Positions 1-9,500 of a stretch of 64,000 nucleotides of DNA are shown piece after piece; within the stretch, counting starts at the first letter, position 1, and every line of letters starts with the position of its first letter. The stretch lies in NCBI RefSeq assembly GCF_051020985.1, contig NW_027475134.1, positions 4,650,001 to 4,714,000 on the forward strand, written 5' to 3'. Below the pieces are notes generated by a model, which was not told where the DNA came from, did not search any database, and saw nothing but the letters and a program-made list of their open reading frames with translations. A program made the translations under genes and the position numbers. Source of the DNA: Nomia melanderi. Lineage: Eukaryota; Arthropoda; Insecta; Hymenoptera; Halictidae.

Positions 1-1885
1 TCTTACAGATAGCGCACTAAACCAAAGTGAATTATCTATAGGAGGCCCTGGCGCATGAATCTGTGCAGCGGGATCGACCTCGGACCACCAGGGGCCGAGA
101 AAATCTCCATCTCATGGGGCCGGACTGTCAGGGTCAGGGAAAAATCCAATATATATATGGTGATATCTCGGGTGCTATTAGAGATAGCGAAATAAATCAA
201 AGTGCATTGTCTGCAGGAGGCCCTGGCGCATAAATCTGTGCCGCGGGAACGACCTCGGACCGCCAGGGGCCGAGAAAACCACCGTCTCATGGGGCCGGAC
301 ACTCAGGGTCAGGGGAAAATCCAATATGTATATGGTGATATCTCGGGTGCAATTAGAGATAGCGCAATAAATCAAAGTGCATTGTCTGTAGGAGGCCCTG
401 GCGCATAAATCTGTGCCGCGGGAACGACCTCGGACCGCCAGGGGCCGAGAAAACCACCGTCTCATGGGGCCGGACTGTCAGGGTCAGGGAAAAATCCAAT
501 ATATATCTGGTGATATCTCGGGTGCTATTAGAGATAGCGAAATAAATCAAAGTGCATTGTCTGCAGGAGGCCCTGGCGCATAAATCTGTGCCGCGGGAAC
601 GACCTCGGACCGCCAGGGGCCGAGAAAACCACCGTCTCATGGGGCCGGACACTCAGGGTCAGGGGAAAATCCAATATGTATATGGTGATATCTCGGGTGC
701 AATTAGAGATAGCGCAATAAATCAAAGTGCATTGTCTGTAGGAGGCCCTGGCGCATGAATCTGTGCAGCGGGAACGACCTCGGACCACCAGGGGCTGAGA
801 AAACGACCGCCTCATGGGGCCGGCCACTCAGGGTCAGGGGAAAATCCAATATATATATGGTGATATCTCGGGTGCTATTAGAGATAGCGCAACAAACCAA
901 AGTGAATTATCTGCAGGAGGGCCTGGCGTATTAATCTGAGCAGCAGGCACGACCTCGGACCACCAGGCGCCGAGAAAATTACAGATATTCGGAATCCGTT
1001 ACCCAAGGTCATGTAAAAATCCAGCATATATCTGGTGACATCTCGGGTGCTCTTACAGATAGCGCACAAAACCAAAGTGAATTATCTATAGGAGGCCCTG
1101 GCGCATGAATCTGTGCAGCGGGATCGACCTCGGACCACCAGGGGCCGAGAAAATCTCCATCTCATGGGGCCGGACTGTCAGGGTCAGGGAAAAATCCAAT
1201 ATATATCTGGTGATATCTCGGGTGCTATTAGAGATAGCGAAATAAATCAAAGTGCATTGTCTGCAGGAGGCCCTGGCGCATAAATCTGTGCCGCGGGAAC
1301 GACCTCGGACCGCCAGGGGCCGAGAAAACCACCGTCTCATGGGGCCGGACACTCAGGGTCAGGGGAAAATCCAATATGTATATGGTGATATCTCGGGTGC
1401 AATTAGAGATAGCGCAATAAATCAAAGTGCAATGTCTGTAGGAGGCCCTGGCGCATAAATCTGTGCCGCGGGAACGACCTCGGACCGCCAGGGGCCGAGA
1501 AAACCACCGTCTCATGGGGCCGGACTGTCAGGGTCAGGGAAAAATCCAATATATATCTGGTGATATCTCGGGTGCTATTAGAGATAGCGAAATAAATCAA
1601 AGTGCATTGTCTGCAGGAGGCCCTGGCGCATAAATCTGTGCCGCGGGAACGACCTCGGACCGCCAGGGGCCGAGAAAACCACCGTCTCATGGGGCCGGAC
1701 ACTCAGGGTCAGGGGAAAATCCAATATGTATATGGTGATATCTCGGGTGCAATTAGAGATAGCGCAATAAATCAAATTGCATTGTCTGTAGGAGGCCCTG
1801 GCGCATGAATCTGTGCAGCGGGAACGACCTCGGACCACCAGGGGCCGAGAAAATCACCGTCTCATGGGGCCGGACACACAGGGTC
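1..1885. repeat. 6-monomer (1050-bp) higher-order repeat, two copies
   Basis: Bases 1 to about 835 match 1051 to about 1885 at an offset of exactly 1050 bp. Shared rare variants are TTATCTATAGGAGG, the AATCTCCATCTC tract and the TCTTACAGATAGCGCAC start. Within each copy the monomers alternate as a 350-bp dimer (GACTGTCAG type, then GACACTCAG type). The copies part company after about 1830, where the second runs into a monomer with ACACACAGGG and TGATATATCG that also occurs near 9380-9680. A third partial copy lies beyond the transposon, near 5821-6500. Confidence 0.85.
972..1027. repeat. Type B diverged monomer core (first of 15)
   Basis: In place of the usual CCACCGTCTCATGGGGCC tract, this monomer carries TTACAGATATTCGGAATCCG followed by CCAAGGTCATG, and it ends CCAGCATATATCTGG rather than CCAATATATATCTGG. 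The 64-base segment aligns to type A without a gap, so it is a diverged sister and not an insertion. Further cores lie at 2722-2777, 3072-3127, 5917-5972, 11692-11747, 37410-37465, 40209-40264, 42483-42538, 43183-43238, 45747-45802, 46097-46152, 50004-50059, 50179-50234, 51929-51984 and 52104-52159. Upstream linked variants (GCAGCAGGAACG, GGCGAATGAATC) show that the divergence extends beyond the core. Confidence 0.92.
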
Positions 1886-4001
1886 AGGGAACAATCCAAT
1901 ATATATCTGGTGATATATCGGGTGCTCTTACAGGTAGCGCAATAAATCAAAGTGCATTGTCTGCAGGAGGCCCTGGCCCATGAATCTGTGCAGCGGGAAC
2001 GACCTCGGACCGCCAGGGGCCGAGAAAACCACCGTCTCATGGGGCCGGACACTCAGGGTCAGGGGAAAATCCAATATGTATATGGTGATATCTCGGGTGC
2101 AATTAGAGATAGCGCAATAAATCAAAGTGCATTGTCTGTAGGAGGCCCTGGCGCATAAATCTGTGCCGCGGGAACGACCTCGGACCGCCAGGGGCCGAGA
2201 AAACCACCGTCTCATGGGGCCGGACTGTCAGGGTCAGGGGAAAATCCAATATATATCTGGTGATATCTCGGGTGCTATTACAGATAGCGCAATAAATCAA
2301 AGTGCATTGTCTGCACGAGGCCCTGGCGCATGAATCTGTGCAGCGGGAACGACCTCGGACCACCAGGGGCCGAGAAAACCACCGTCTCATGGGGTCGGAC
2401 ACTCAGGGTCCGGGAAAAATCGAATACAAATCTGGTGATATCTCGGGTGATATTACAGATAGCGCAATAAATCAAAAAGCATTGTCTGCAGGAGGCCCTG
2501 GCGCATGAATCTATGCAGCGGGAACGACCTCGGACCACCAGGGGCCGAGAAAACCACCGTCTCATGGGGTCGGACTGTCAGGGTCAGGGAAAAATCCGAT
2601 ATATATCTGGTGATATTTCGGGTGCTATTAGAGATAGCGAAATAAATCAAAGTGCATTGTCTGCAGGAGGGCCTGGCGTATTAATCTGAGCAGCAGGAAC
2701 GTCCTCGGAACACCAGGCGCCGAGAAAATTACAGATATTCGGAATGCGTCACCTAATTTCATGTAAAAATCCAGCATATATCTGGTGACATCTCGGGTGC
2801 TCTTACAGATAGCGCACTAAACCAAAGTGAATTATCTGCAGGGGGCCCTGGCGCATGAATCTGTGCAGCGGGAACGACCTCGGACCACCTGGGGCCGAGA
2901 AAACCACCGTCTCATGGGGCCGGACTGTCAGGGTCAGGGAAGAATCCAATATATATATGGTGATATCTCGGGTGCTATTAGAGGTAGAGCAATAAATCAA
3001 AGTCCATTGTCTGTACGAGGCACTGGCGTATGAATCTGTGCAGCAGGAACTACCTCGGACCACCAGGGGCCGAGAAAATTACAGATATTCGGAATCCGTC
3101 ACACAAGGTCACGTAAAAATCCAGCATCTATCTGATGATATCTCGGGTGCTGTTACAGATAGCGCAATAAACCAAATTGAATTGTCTGCAGGATGCCTTG
3201 GCGCATGAATCTGTGTAGCGGAATCGACCTCGGACCACCAGGGGCCGAGAAAACCACCGTCTCATGGGGTCGGACACTCAGGGTCAGTGAAAATTCCAAT
3301 ATATATCTGGTGATATCTCGGGTGCTATTAGAGGTAGCGAAATAAATCAAAGTGCATTGTCTGCAGGAGGCCCTGTGGCATGAATCTGTGCCGCGGGAAC
3401 GACCTCGGACCACCAGGGGCTGAGAAAACCACCGTCTCATGGGGCCGGACACTCAGTGTCAGGGGAAAATCCAATATATATCTGGTGATATCTCGGGTGC
3501 TATTACTGATAGCGCAATAAAGCAAAGTGCATTGTCTGTAGGTGGCCCTGGCGCATGAATCTGTGCAGCGGGATCGAATTCGGACCACCAGGGGCCGAGA
3601 AAATCACTTTCTCATGAGGCCGGACTGTCAGGGTCAGGGAAAGGTGCAATATATATCTGGTGATATCTCGGGTGCTATTAGAGCTAGCGCAATAAATCAA
3701 AGTGCATTGTCTGCAGGAGGCCCTAGCGCATGTATCTTTGCAGCGGGAACGACCTCGGACCTCCAGGGGCCGAGACAACCACCGTCTCATGGGGCCGGAC
3801 ACTCGGGGTCAGGGGAAAATCCAATATATATCTGGTGATATCTCGGGTGCTATTAGAGATAGCGCAATAAATCAAAGTACATTGTCTGTAGGAGGCCCTG
3901 GCGCATGAATCTGTGCAGCGGGATCGACCTCGGACCAGCAGGGGCCGAGAAAATCTCCGTCTCATGCGGCCGGACTGTCAGGGTCAGGGAGAAATCCAAT
4001 A

Positions 4002-4003
4002 TA
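4002..4003. repeat. TA target-site duplication, left copy
   Basis: The satellite reads CCAATA-TA before the transposon and TA-TATCTGG after it. Joining the flanks with a single TA gives CCAATATATATCTGG, which is the intact satellite sequence. This fits Tc1/mariner integration at a TA dinucleotide. Confidence 0.95.
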
Positions 4004-4038
4004 CAGTCTGTTTGACAAGAGCGTGTACGGCAAAACTC
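4004..4038 (+). repeat. Left terminal inverted repeat, 35 bp
   Basis: Begins CAGTCTGTTTGACAAG and ends GGCAAAACTC. It pairs with the reverse complement of 5237-5271 at 33 of 35 positions. Mismatches are at position 3 (G against C) and position 24 (A against C). No obvious second internal direct repeat of the transposase-binding type was found. Confidence 0.95.
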
Positions 4039-4101
4039 TTACGTGCGATGTCTTAGGTAAGAAATTCCACTTCAAGCAGGTAACTTGAATGTTTCCCTAA
4101 G
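4039..4101 (+). other. Transposon 5' untranslated region
   Basis: Sixty-three bases lie between the left inverted repeat and the first ATG of the transposase frame. A TGA at 4087-4089 closes the frame upstream, so 4102 is the first possible in-frame start. A tiny out-of-frame ATG reading (4089-4100, three codons then TAA) precedes it. No convincing TATA box was recognised. Confidence 0.6.
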
Positions 4102-5163
4102 ATGCTTTGTACAAAAAACCTTCAGTTGTTGATCGAGCTTATTCGTAAAACGACGCATTTCATTATGAGTGCCGCGTACGCATCACGTTACGAAGCAGTG
4201 TTTCTGTGTTCCCATCCTAAAGGACCAAAAATGTCATACACAGCGGCTGCTAAATACATGAAGAAATCGAAGACATTTGTTAGTAAGTGGGTGAAACGAT
4301 ATTTGGAGGTCAAAAATGTCGATGACCTACCAAATCGTGGCACTAAGTCAAAGACGACGAAGAAAGAGGATAAATTGATTTTACGCGAATTCGAGAAGAA
4401 TCCCCGTCTATCGTTACGTAGTGGACAGGCAGTTTTATGTAGAAAGGGTTTGAAATTGTTATGTGATACGATAAGAAGACGATTATTGGCAAATAATGTG
4501 AAATTGAGAAGCACAATAAAGAAAGTGCTACTATCCGAGAAACATGTCACAAAAAGACTCGCTTGGGCGAATGAAAATTTGAACCGTGATTTGGACAATG
4601 TAATTTTTTCGGACGAAACTTCTTTTTGGGCACATACTTTTATAACCCATACCTGGTGTAACCACGCCAATAAACTCCTTCAGCGAACCGTTAAACACCC
4701 GGTAAGGGTGCATGTTTGGGGTTGCTTCTCGAAGCAGAGATTCGGTACTTTGCACGTATTCACTGACAATTTAAACGCTGCCAAAATGGTCAAAATCTAT
4801 CAGAGAGCCTTATTACCATCTGCCCAGAGGTGGTTTATAAGAAATAATAAACATTGGCTACTGGAAGAGGATAATGACCCAAAACATCGAAGTCGACACT
4901 GTACAGCATGGAAAGAGGAAAATCACATCGATGTACTAGATTAGCCTTCACAGTCGACGGATGCAAATCCAATAGAAAATGTTTGGGCAATCATGAAGAT
5001 CAAGCTCAGAGGAAAGAAGCACAACACGATCAAGAAGCTGATTCGTCAAATTCGATTGGTATGGAGGTCCTTATCTCGTGATTATGCGATTACATTAGTA
5101 GAAAGTATGCCTCGAAGATGTAAATTAATTATTGATAATGGCGGTGACTGGGCACCATATTAA
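4102..5163 (+). pseudogene. Tc1-type transposase, one in-frame TAG (codon 281 of 353)
   Basis: This would be the cut-and-paste transposase of the element, acting in the nucleus on its inverted repeats. The frame opens at 4102 (A at -3) and reads 280 codons to TAG at 4942-4944. The same frame then continues 72 codons to TAA at 5161-5163, giving 353 positions against roughly 340 for the family. The N-terminal part (about 25-130) looks like two helix-turn-helix DNA-binding units (SYTAAAKYMKKSKTFVSKWV, then a TIRRRL segment). The linker LPNRGTKSK is a weak match to the usual GRPR-like motif. The catalytic domain shows FSDETSFW (D171), VWGCFS, EEDNDPKH (D257) and, past the stop, NPIENVW (E292). 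D257 to E292 leaves 34 residues between, counting the stop as one, which is exactly DD34E. Family members normally have W after the LD at 279-280, so TGG to TAG is the likely lesion (inference). The C-terminus SMPRRC...NGGDW is typical of the group. ATG 4165 is an alternative start. Confidence 0.93.
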
Positions 5164-5236
5164 TAATAACGCATCTTAGTATACACCATAAAGAATTTGT
5201 GTATTTTTTTCGAACCCGATATCCGAAATAGTTTTC
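5164..5236 (+). other. Transposon 3' untranslated region
   Basis: Seventy-three bases between the TAA of the transposase frame and the right inverted repeat, with a run of T at about 5205-5211. There is no AATAAA here; the nearest variant is CATAAA near 5188. The first canonical AATAAA downstream is in the flanking satellite at 5311-5316. Confidence 0.6.
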
Positions 5237-5271
5237 GAGTTTTGCCGGACACGCTCTTGTCAAACAGAGTG
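5237..5271 (-). repeat. Right terminal inverted repeat, 35 bp
   Basis: Read on the - strand it begins CACTCTGTTTGACAAG and ends GGCAAAACTC. This end has C at position 3 where the left end has the CAGT start common to Tc1-group elements, so this end may be the one that drifted (inference). Confidence 0.95.
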
Positions 5272-5273
5272 TA
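5272..5273. repeat. TA target-site duplication, right copy
   Basis: This is the partner of the TA at 4002-4003. The satellite anchor TCTCGGGTGC resumes at 5286. Without the element it would be expected at 4016. The difference of 1270 bp equals the 1268-bp element plus the duplicated TA, so no satellite base was lost. Confidence 0.95.
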
Positions 5274-5820
5274 TATCTGGTGATATCTCGGGTGCTATTA
5301 GAGATAGCGAAATAAATCAAACTGCATTGTCTGCAGGAGGCCCTGGCGCATAAATCTGTGCCGCGGGATCGACCTCGGACCACCAGGGGCCGAGAAAACC
5401 ACCGACACATGAGGCCGGACACTCAGGGTCGAGGAAAAATTCAATATATATCTGGTGATATCTCGGGTGCTCTTACAGATAGCGCACTAAACCAAAGTGA
5501 ATTATCTGCAGGGGGCCCTGGCGCATGAATCTGTGCAGCGGGATCGACCTCGGACCACCAGAGGCCGAGAAAATCTCCGCCTCATGGGGCCGGATTGCCA
5601 GGGTCAGGGAAAAATCCAATATATATCTGGTGATATCTCGGGTGCTATTAGAGATAGCGAAATAAATGAAAGTGCATTGTCTGCTGAAGGCCCTGGCGCA
5701 CAAATCTGTGCCGCGTGATCGACCTTGGACCACCAGGGACCGAGAAAACCACCGACACATGGGGCCGGACACTCATGGTCAGGGGAAAATCCAATATATA
5801 TCTGGTGATATCTCGAGTGC

Positions 5821-6500
5821 TATTAGAGATAGCGCAATAAACCAAAGTGAATTATCTGCAGGAGGGCCTGGCGTATTAATCTGAGCAGCAGGAACGACCT
5901 CGGACCACCAGGCGCCGAGAAAATTACATATATTCGGAATCCGTTACCCAAGGTCATGTAAAAATCCAGCATATATCTGGTGACATCTCGGGTGCTCTTA
6001 CAGATAGCGCACTAAACCAAAGTGAATTATCTATAGGAGGCCCTGGCGCATGAATCTGTGCAGCGGGATCGACCTCGGACCACCAGGGGCCGAGAAAATC
6101 TCCATCTCATGGGGCCGGACTGTCAGGGTCAGGGAAAAATCCAATATATATATGGTGATATCTCGGGTGCTATTAGAGATAGCGAAATAAATCAAAGTGC
6201 ATTGTCTGCAGGAGGCCCTGGCGCATAAATCTGTGCCGCGGGAACGACCTCGGACCGCCAGGGGCCGAGAAAACCACCGTCTCATGGGGCCGGACACTCA
6301 GGGTCAGGGGAAAATCCAATATGTATATGGTGATATCTCGGGTGCAATTAGAGATAGCGCAATAAATCAAAGTGCATTGTCTGTAGGAGGCCCTGGCGCA
6401 TAAATCTGTGCCGCGGGAACGACCTCGGACCGCCAGGGGCCGAGAAAACCACCGTCTCATGGGGCCGGACTGTCAGGGTCAGGGAAAAATCCAATATATA
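5821..6500. repeat. Third partial copy of the left higher-order unit
   Basis: This block begins with a type B monomer carrying GGCGTATTAATCTGAGCAGC. It continues with the TTATCTATAGGAGG and AATCTCCATCTC monomers, matching about 876-1555 at an offset of 4945 bp. It shows that one unit spread across the region where the transposon now lies, without the transposon itself being copied. Confidence 0.8.
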
Positions 6501-6599
6501 TCTGGTGATATCTCGGGTGCTATTACAGATAGCGCAATAAATCAAAGTTCATTGTCTGTAGAAGGCCCTGGCGCATGAATCTGTGCAGCGGGAACGACC

Positions 6600-9500
6600 T
6601 CGGACCACCAGGGGCCGAGAAAACCATCCACACATGGGTCCGGACTGTCAGGGTCAAGGAAAAATCCAATATATATCTGGTGATATCTCGGGTGCTATTA
6701 GAGATCGCGCAATAAATCAAAGTGCATTGTCTGTAGGAGGCCCTGGCGCATGATTCTGTGCAGCGGGAACGACCTCGGACCACCAGGGTCCGAGGAAACG
6801 ACCGTCTCTTGGGGCCGGACACTCAGGGTCAGTGAAAAATCCAATATATATCTGCTGATATCTCGGGTGCTATTACAGATAGCGCAATAAATCAAAGTGC
6901 ATTGTCTGTAGGAGGCCCTGGCGCATGAATCTGTGTAGCGGGAACGACCTCGGACCACCAGGGGCCGAAAAAACCACAGTCTCATGGGGCCGGACACTCA
7001 GGGTCAGGGGAAAATCCAATATATATCTGGTGATATCTCGGGTGCTATTAGAGATAGCGCAATAAACCAAAGTGCATTGTCTGTAGGAGGCCCTGGCGCA
7101 TGAATCTGTGCAGCGGGAACGACCTCGGAACACCAGGGACCGAGAAAACCACCGTCTCATGGGGCCGGATACTCAGGGTCAGTGAAAAATCCAATATATA
7201 TGTGGTGATATCTCGGGTGCTCTTACAGATAGCGCAATAAATCAAAGTGAATTATCTGCAGTAGGCCCTGGCGCATGAATCCGTGCAGCGGGAACGACCT
7301 CGGACCACCAGGGGCCGAGAAAACCACAGTCTCATGGGGCCGGACACTCAGGGACAGGGGAAAATCCAATATAGATCTGGTGATATCTCGGGTGCTATTA
7401 CAGATAGCGCAATAAATCAAAGTGCATTACCTGTAGGAGGCCCTGGCGCATGAATCTGTGCAGCGGGAACGTCCTAGGACCTCCAGGGGCCGAGACAACG
7501 ACCGTCTCATGGGGCCGGACACTCAGGGTCAGGGCAAAATCCAATATATATGTGGTGATATCTCGGGTGCTATTACAGATAGCGCAATTAATCAAAGTGC
7601 ATTGTCTGTAGGAGGCCCTGGCGCATGAATCTGTGCAGCGGGAACGACCTCGGACCACCAGGGGCCGAAAAAACCATAGTCTCATGGGGCCGGTCACTCA
7701 GGGTCAGGGGAAAATCCAATATATATCTGGTGATATCTCGGGTACTATTACAGATAGCGCAATAAATCAAAGTGCATTGTCTCTAGGAGGCCCTGGCGCA
7801 TGAATCTGTGCAGCGGGATCGACCTCGGACCACCAGGGGCCGAAAAAACCACAGTCTCATGGGGCCGGACACTCAGGGTCAGGGTAAAATGCAATATATA
7901 TCTGGTGATATCTCGGGTGCTATTACAGATAGCGCAATAAATCAAAGTGCATTACCTGTAGGAGGCCCTGGCGCATGAATCTTTGCAGCGGAAACGTCCT
8001 CGGACCTCCAGGGGCCGATACAACGACCGTCTCATGGGGCCGGACACTCAGGGTCAGGGTGAAATCCAATATATATCTGGTGATATCTCGGGTGCTATTA
8101 CAGATAGCGCAATAAATCAAAGTGCATTACCTGTAGGAGGCCCTGGCGCATGAATCTGTGCAGAGGGAACGACCTCGGACGACCAGGGACCGAGAAAACC
8201 ACAGTCTCATGGGGCCGGACTCTCAGGGTCAGGGGAAAATCGAATATATATCTTGTGATATCTCGGGTGCTATTAGAGATAGCGCAATAAACCAAAGTGA
8301 ATTATCTGCAGGAGGCCCTGGCGCATGAATCTGTGCAACGGGAACGACCTCGGACCACCAGGGGCCGAGAAAACCACAGTCTCATGGGGCCGGACACTCA
8401 GGGTCAGGGGAAAATCCAATATATATCTGGTGATATCTCGGGTGCTATTAGAGATAGCGCAATAAACCAAAGTGAATTATCTGCAGGAGGCCCTGGCGCA
8501 TGAATCTGTGCACGCGGGAACGACCTCGGACCACCAGGGTCCGAGAAAACGACCGTCGCATGGGGCCGGACACTCAGGGACAGTGAAAAATCCAATATAT
8601 ATCTGCTGATATCTCGGGTGCTATTACAGATAGCGCAATAAATCAAAGTGCATTGTCTGTAGGAGGCCCTGGCGCATGAATCTGTGCAGCGGGTATGACC
8701 TCGGACCACCAGGGGCCGAGAAAACGACCGCCTCATGGGGCCGGACACTCAGGGTCAGTGAAAAATCCAATATATATCTGGTGATATCTCGGCTGCTATT
8801 ACAGATAGCGCAATAAATCAAAGTGCATTACCTGTAGGAGGCCCTGGCGCATGAATCTCTGCAGCGGACACGTCCTCGGACCTCCAGGGGCCGAGACAAC
8901 GACCGTCTCATGGGGCCGGACACTCAGGGTCAGGGGAAAATCCAATATATATCTGGAGATATCTCGGGTGCTATTACAGATAGCGCAATAAATCAAAGTG
9001 CATTGTCTGTAGGTGGCCCTGGCGCATGAATCTGTGCAACGGGAACGACCTCGGACCACCAGGGGCCGAGAAAACCACAGTCTCATGGGGCCGGACACTC
9101 AGGGTCAGGGGAAAATCCAATATATATCTGGTGATATCTCGGGTGCTATTAGAGATAGCGCAATAAACCAAAGTGCATTGTCTGTAGGAGGCCCTGGCGC
9201 ATGAATCTGTGCAGCGGGATCGACCTCGGACCACGAGGGACCGAGAAAACCATCGACACATGGGGCCGGACTGTCAGGGTCAGGGAAAAATGCAATATAT
9301 ATCTGTTGATATCTCGGGTGCTATTAGAGATAGCGCAATAATCCATAGTGCATTGTCTGTAGGAGGCCCTGGCGCATGAATCTGTGCAGCGGGAACGACC
9401 TCGGACCACCAGGGGCCGAGAAAATCACCGTCTCATGGGGCCGGACACACAGGGTCAGGGAACAATCCAATATATATCTGGTGATATATCGGGTGCTCTT

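Larger units (their letters stand above)
1..4003. repeat. 175-bp satellite array, left segment (about 23 monomers)
   Basis: Tandem head-to-tail monomers of 175 bp fill this stretch. The anchor TCTCGGGTGC sits at 166 and again at 3841, exactly 21 x 175 bp apart, so there is no net indel over 3.7 kb. Local marker variants are GGACTGTCAGGG alternating with GGACACTCAGGG, and TAAATCTGTGCCGCGGG in place of TGAATCTGTGCAGCGGG. Three type B diverged monomers lie within it (cores at 972, 2722 and 3072). No gene is present; the short open frames are repeat shadows. Confidence 0.97.
4004..5271 (+). mobile_element. Tc1/mariner-type (DD34E) DNA transposon, 1268 bp, inactivated
   Basis: A complete element sits in the satellite between a duplicated TA. 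It has 35-bp terminal inverted repeats with two mismatches and carries one transposase frame (4102-5163) on the + strand. Size, TA duplication, CA-beginning ends and a DD34E catalytic spacing are the hallmarks of the Tc1 group of the Tc1/mariner superfamily. The interior looks AT-richer than the surrounding satellite. The transposase carries a single in-frame stop, so the copy looks non-autonomous, but its ends are nearly perfect. A transposase supplied from elsewhere could in principle still recognise it (inference). It is the only transposon visible in the window. Confidence 0.96.
5272..6600. repeat. Satellite array resuming right of the transposon
   Basis: The 175-bp register continues unbroken after the element. 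Variants (TAAATCTGTGCCGCGGG, CGACACATGGGGCC, ATCGACCTCGG) are those of the left segment, so both flanks belong to one array that existed before the insertion. No gene is present. Confidence 0.95.

Noticed and set aside
972..1027. CENP-B box in type B monomers (TTCGGAATCCG resembles TTCGNNNNA)
   Set aside because: The required A and the CGGG half are missing at the right spacing. No full 17-bp match was found on either strand of the consensus.
3120..3250. Hammerhead ribozyme encoded by the satellite (CTGATGA near 3133; CCGAGAAAA in most monomers)
   Set aside because: Most monomers have CTGGTGA instead of CTGATGA. The two core elements are about 100 bases apart without the stem II that must join them.
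4188..4755. Antisense open frames of 160 and 74 codons inside the transposon
   Set aside because: They lie opposite the transposase frame, which carries recognisable motifs (FSDET, DNDPKH, NPIE). The antisense frames show nothing recognisable.
5821..6500. Transposon-driven duplication of the flanking satellite
   Set aside because: The repeated unit is explained by the 1050-bp higher-order structure already present at 1-2100. The element's flanks join exactly with only a TA duplicated.
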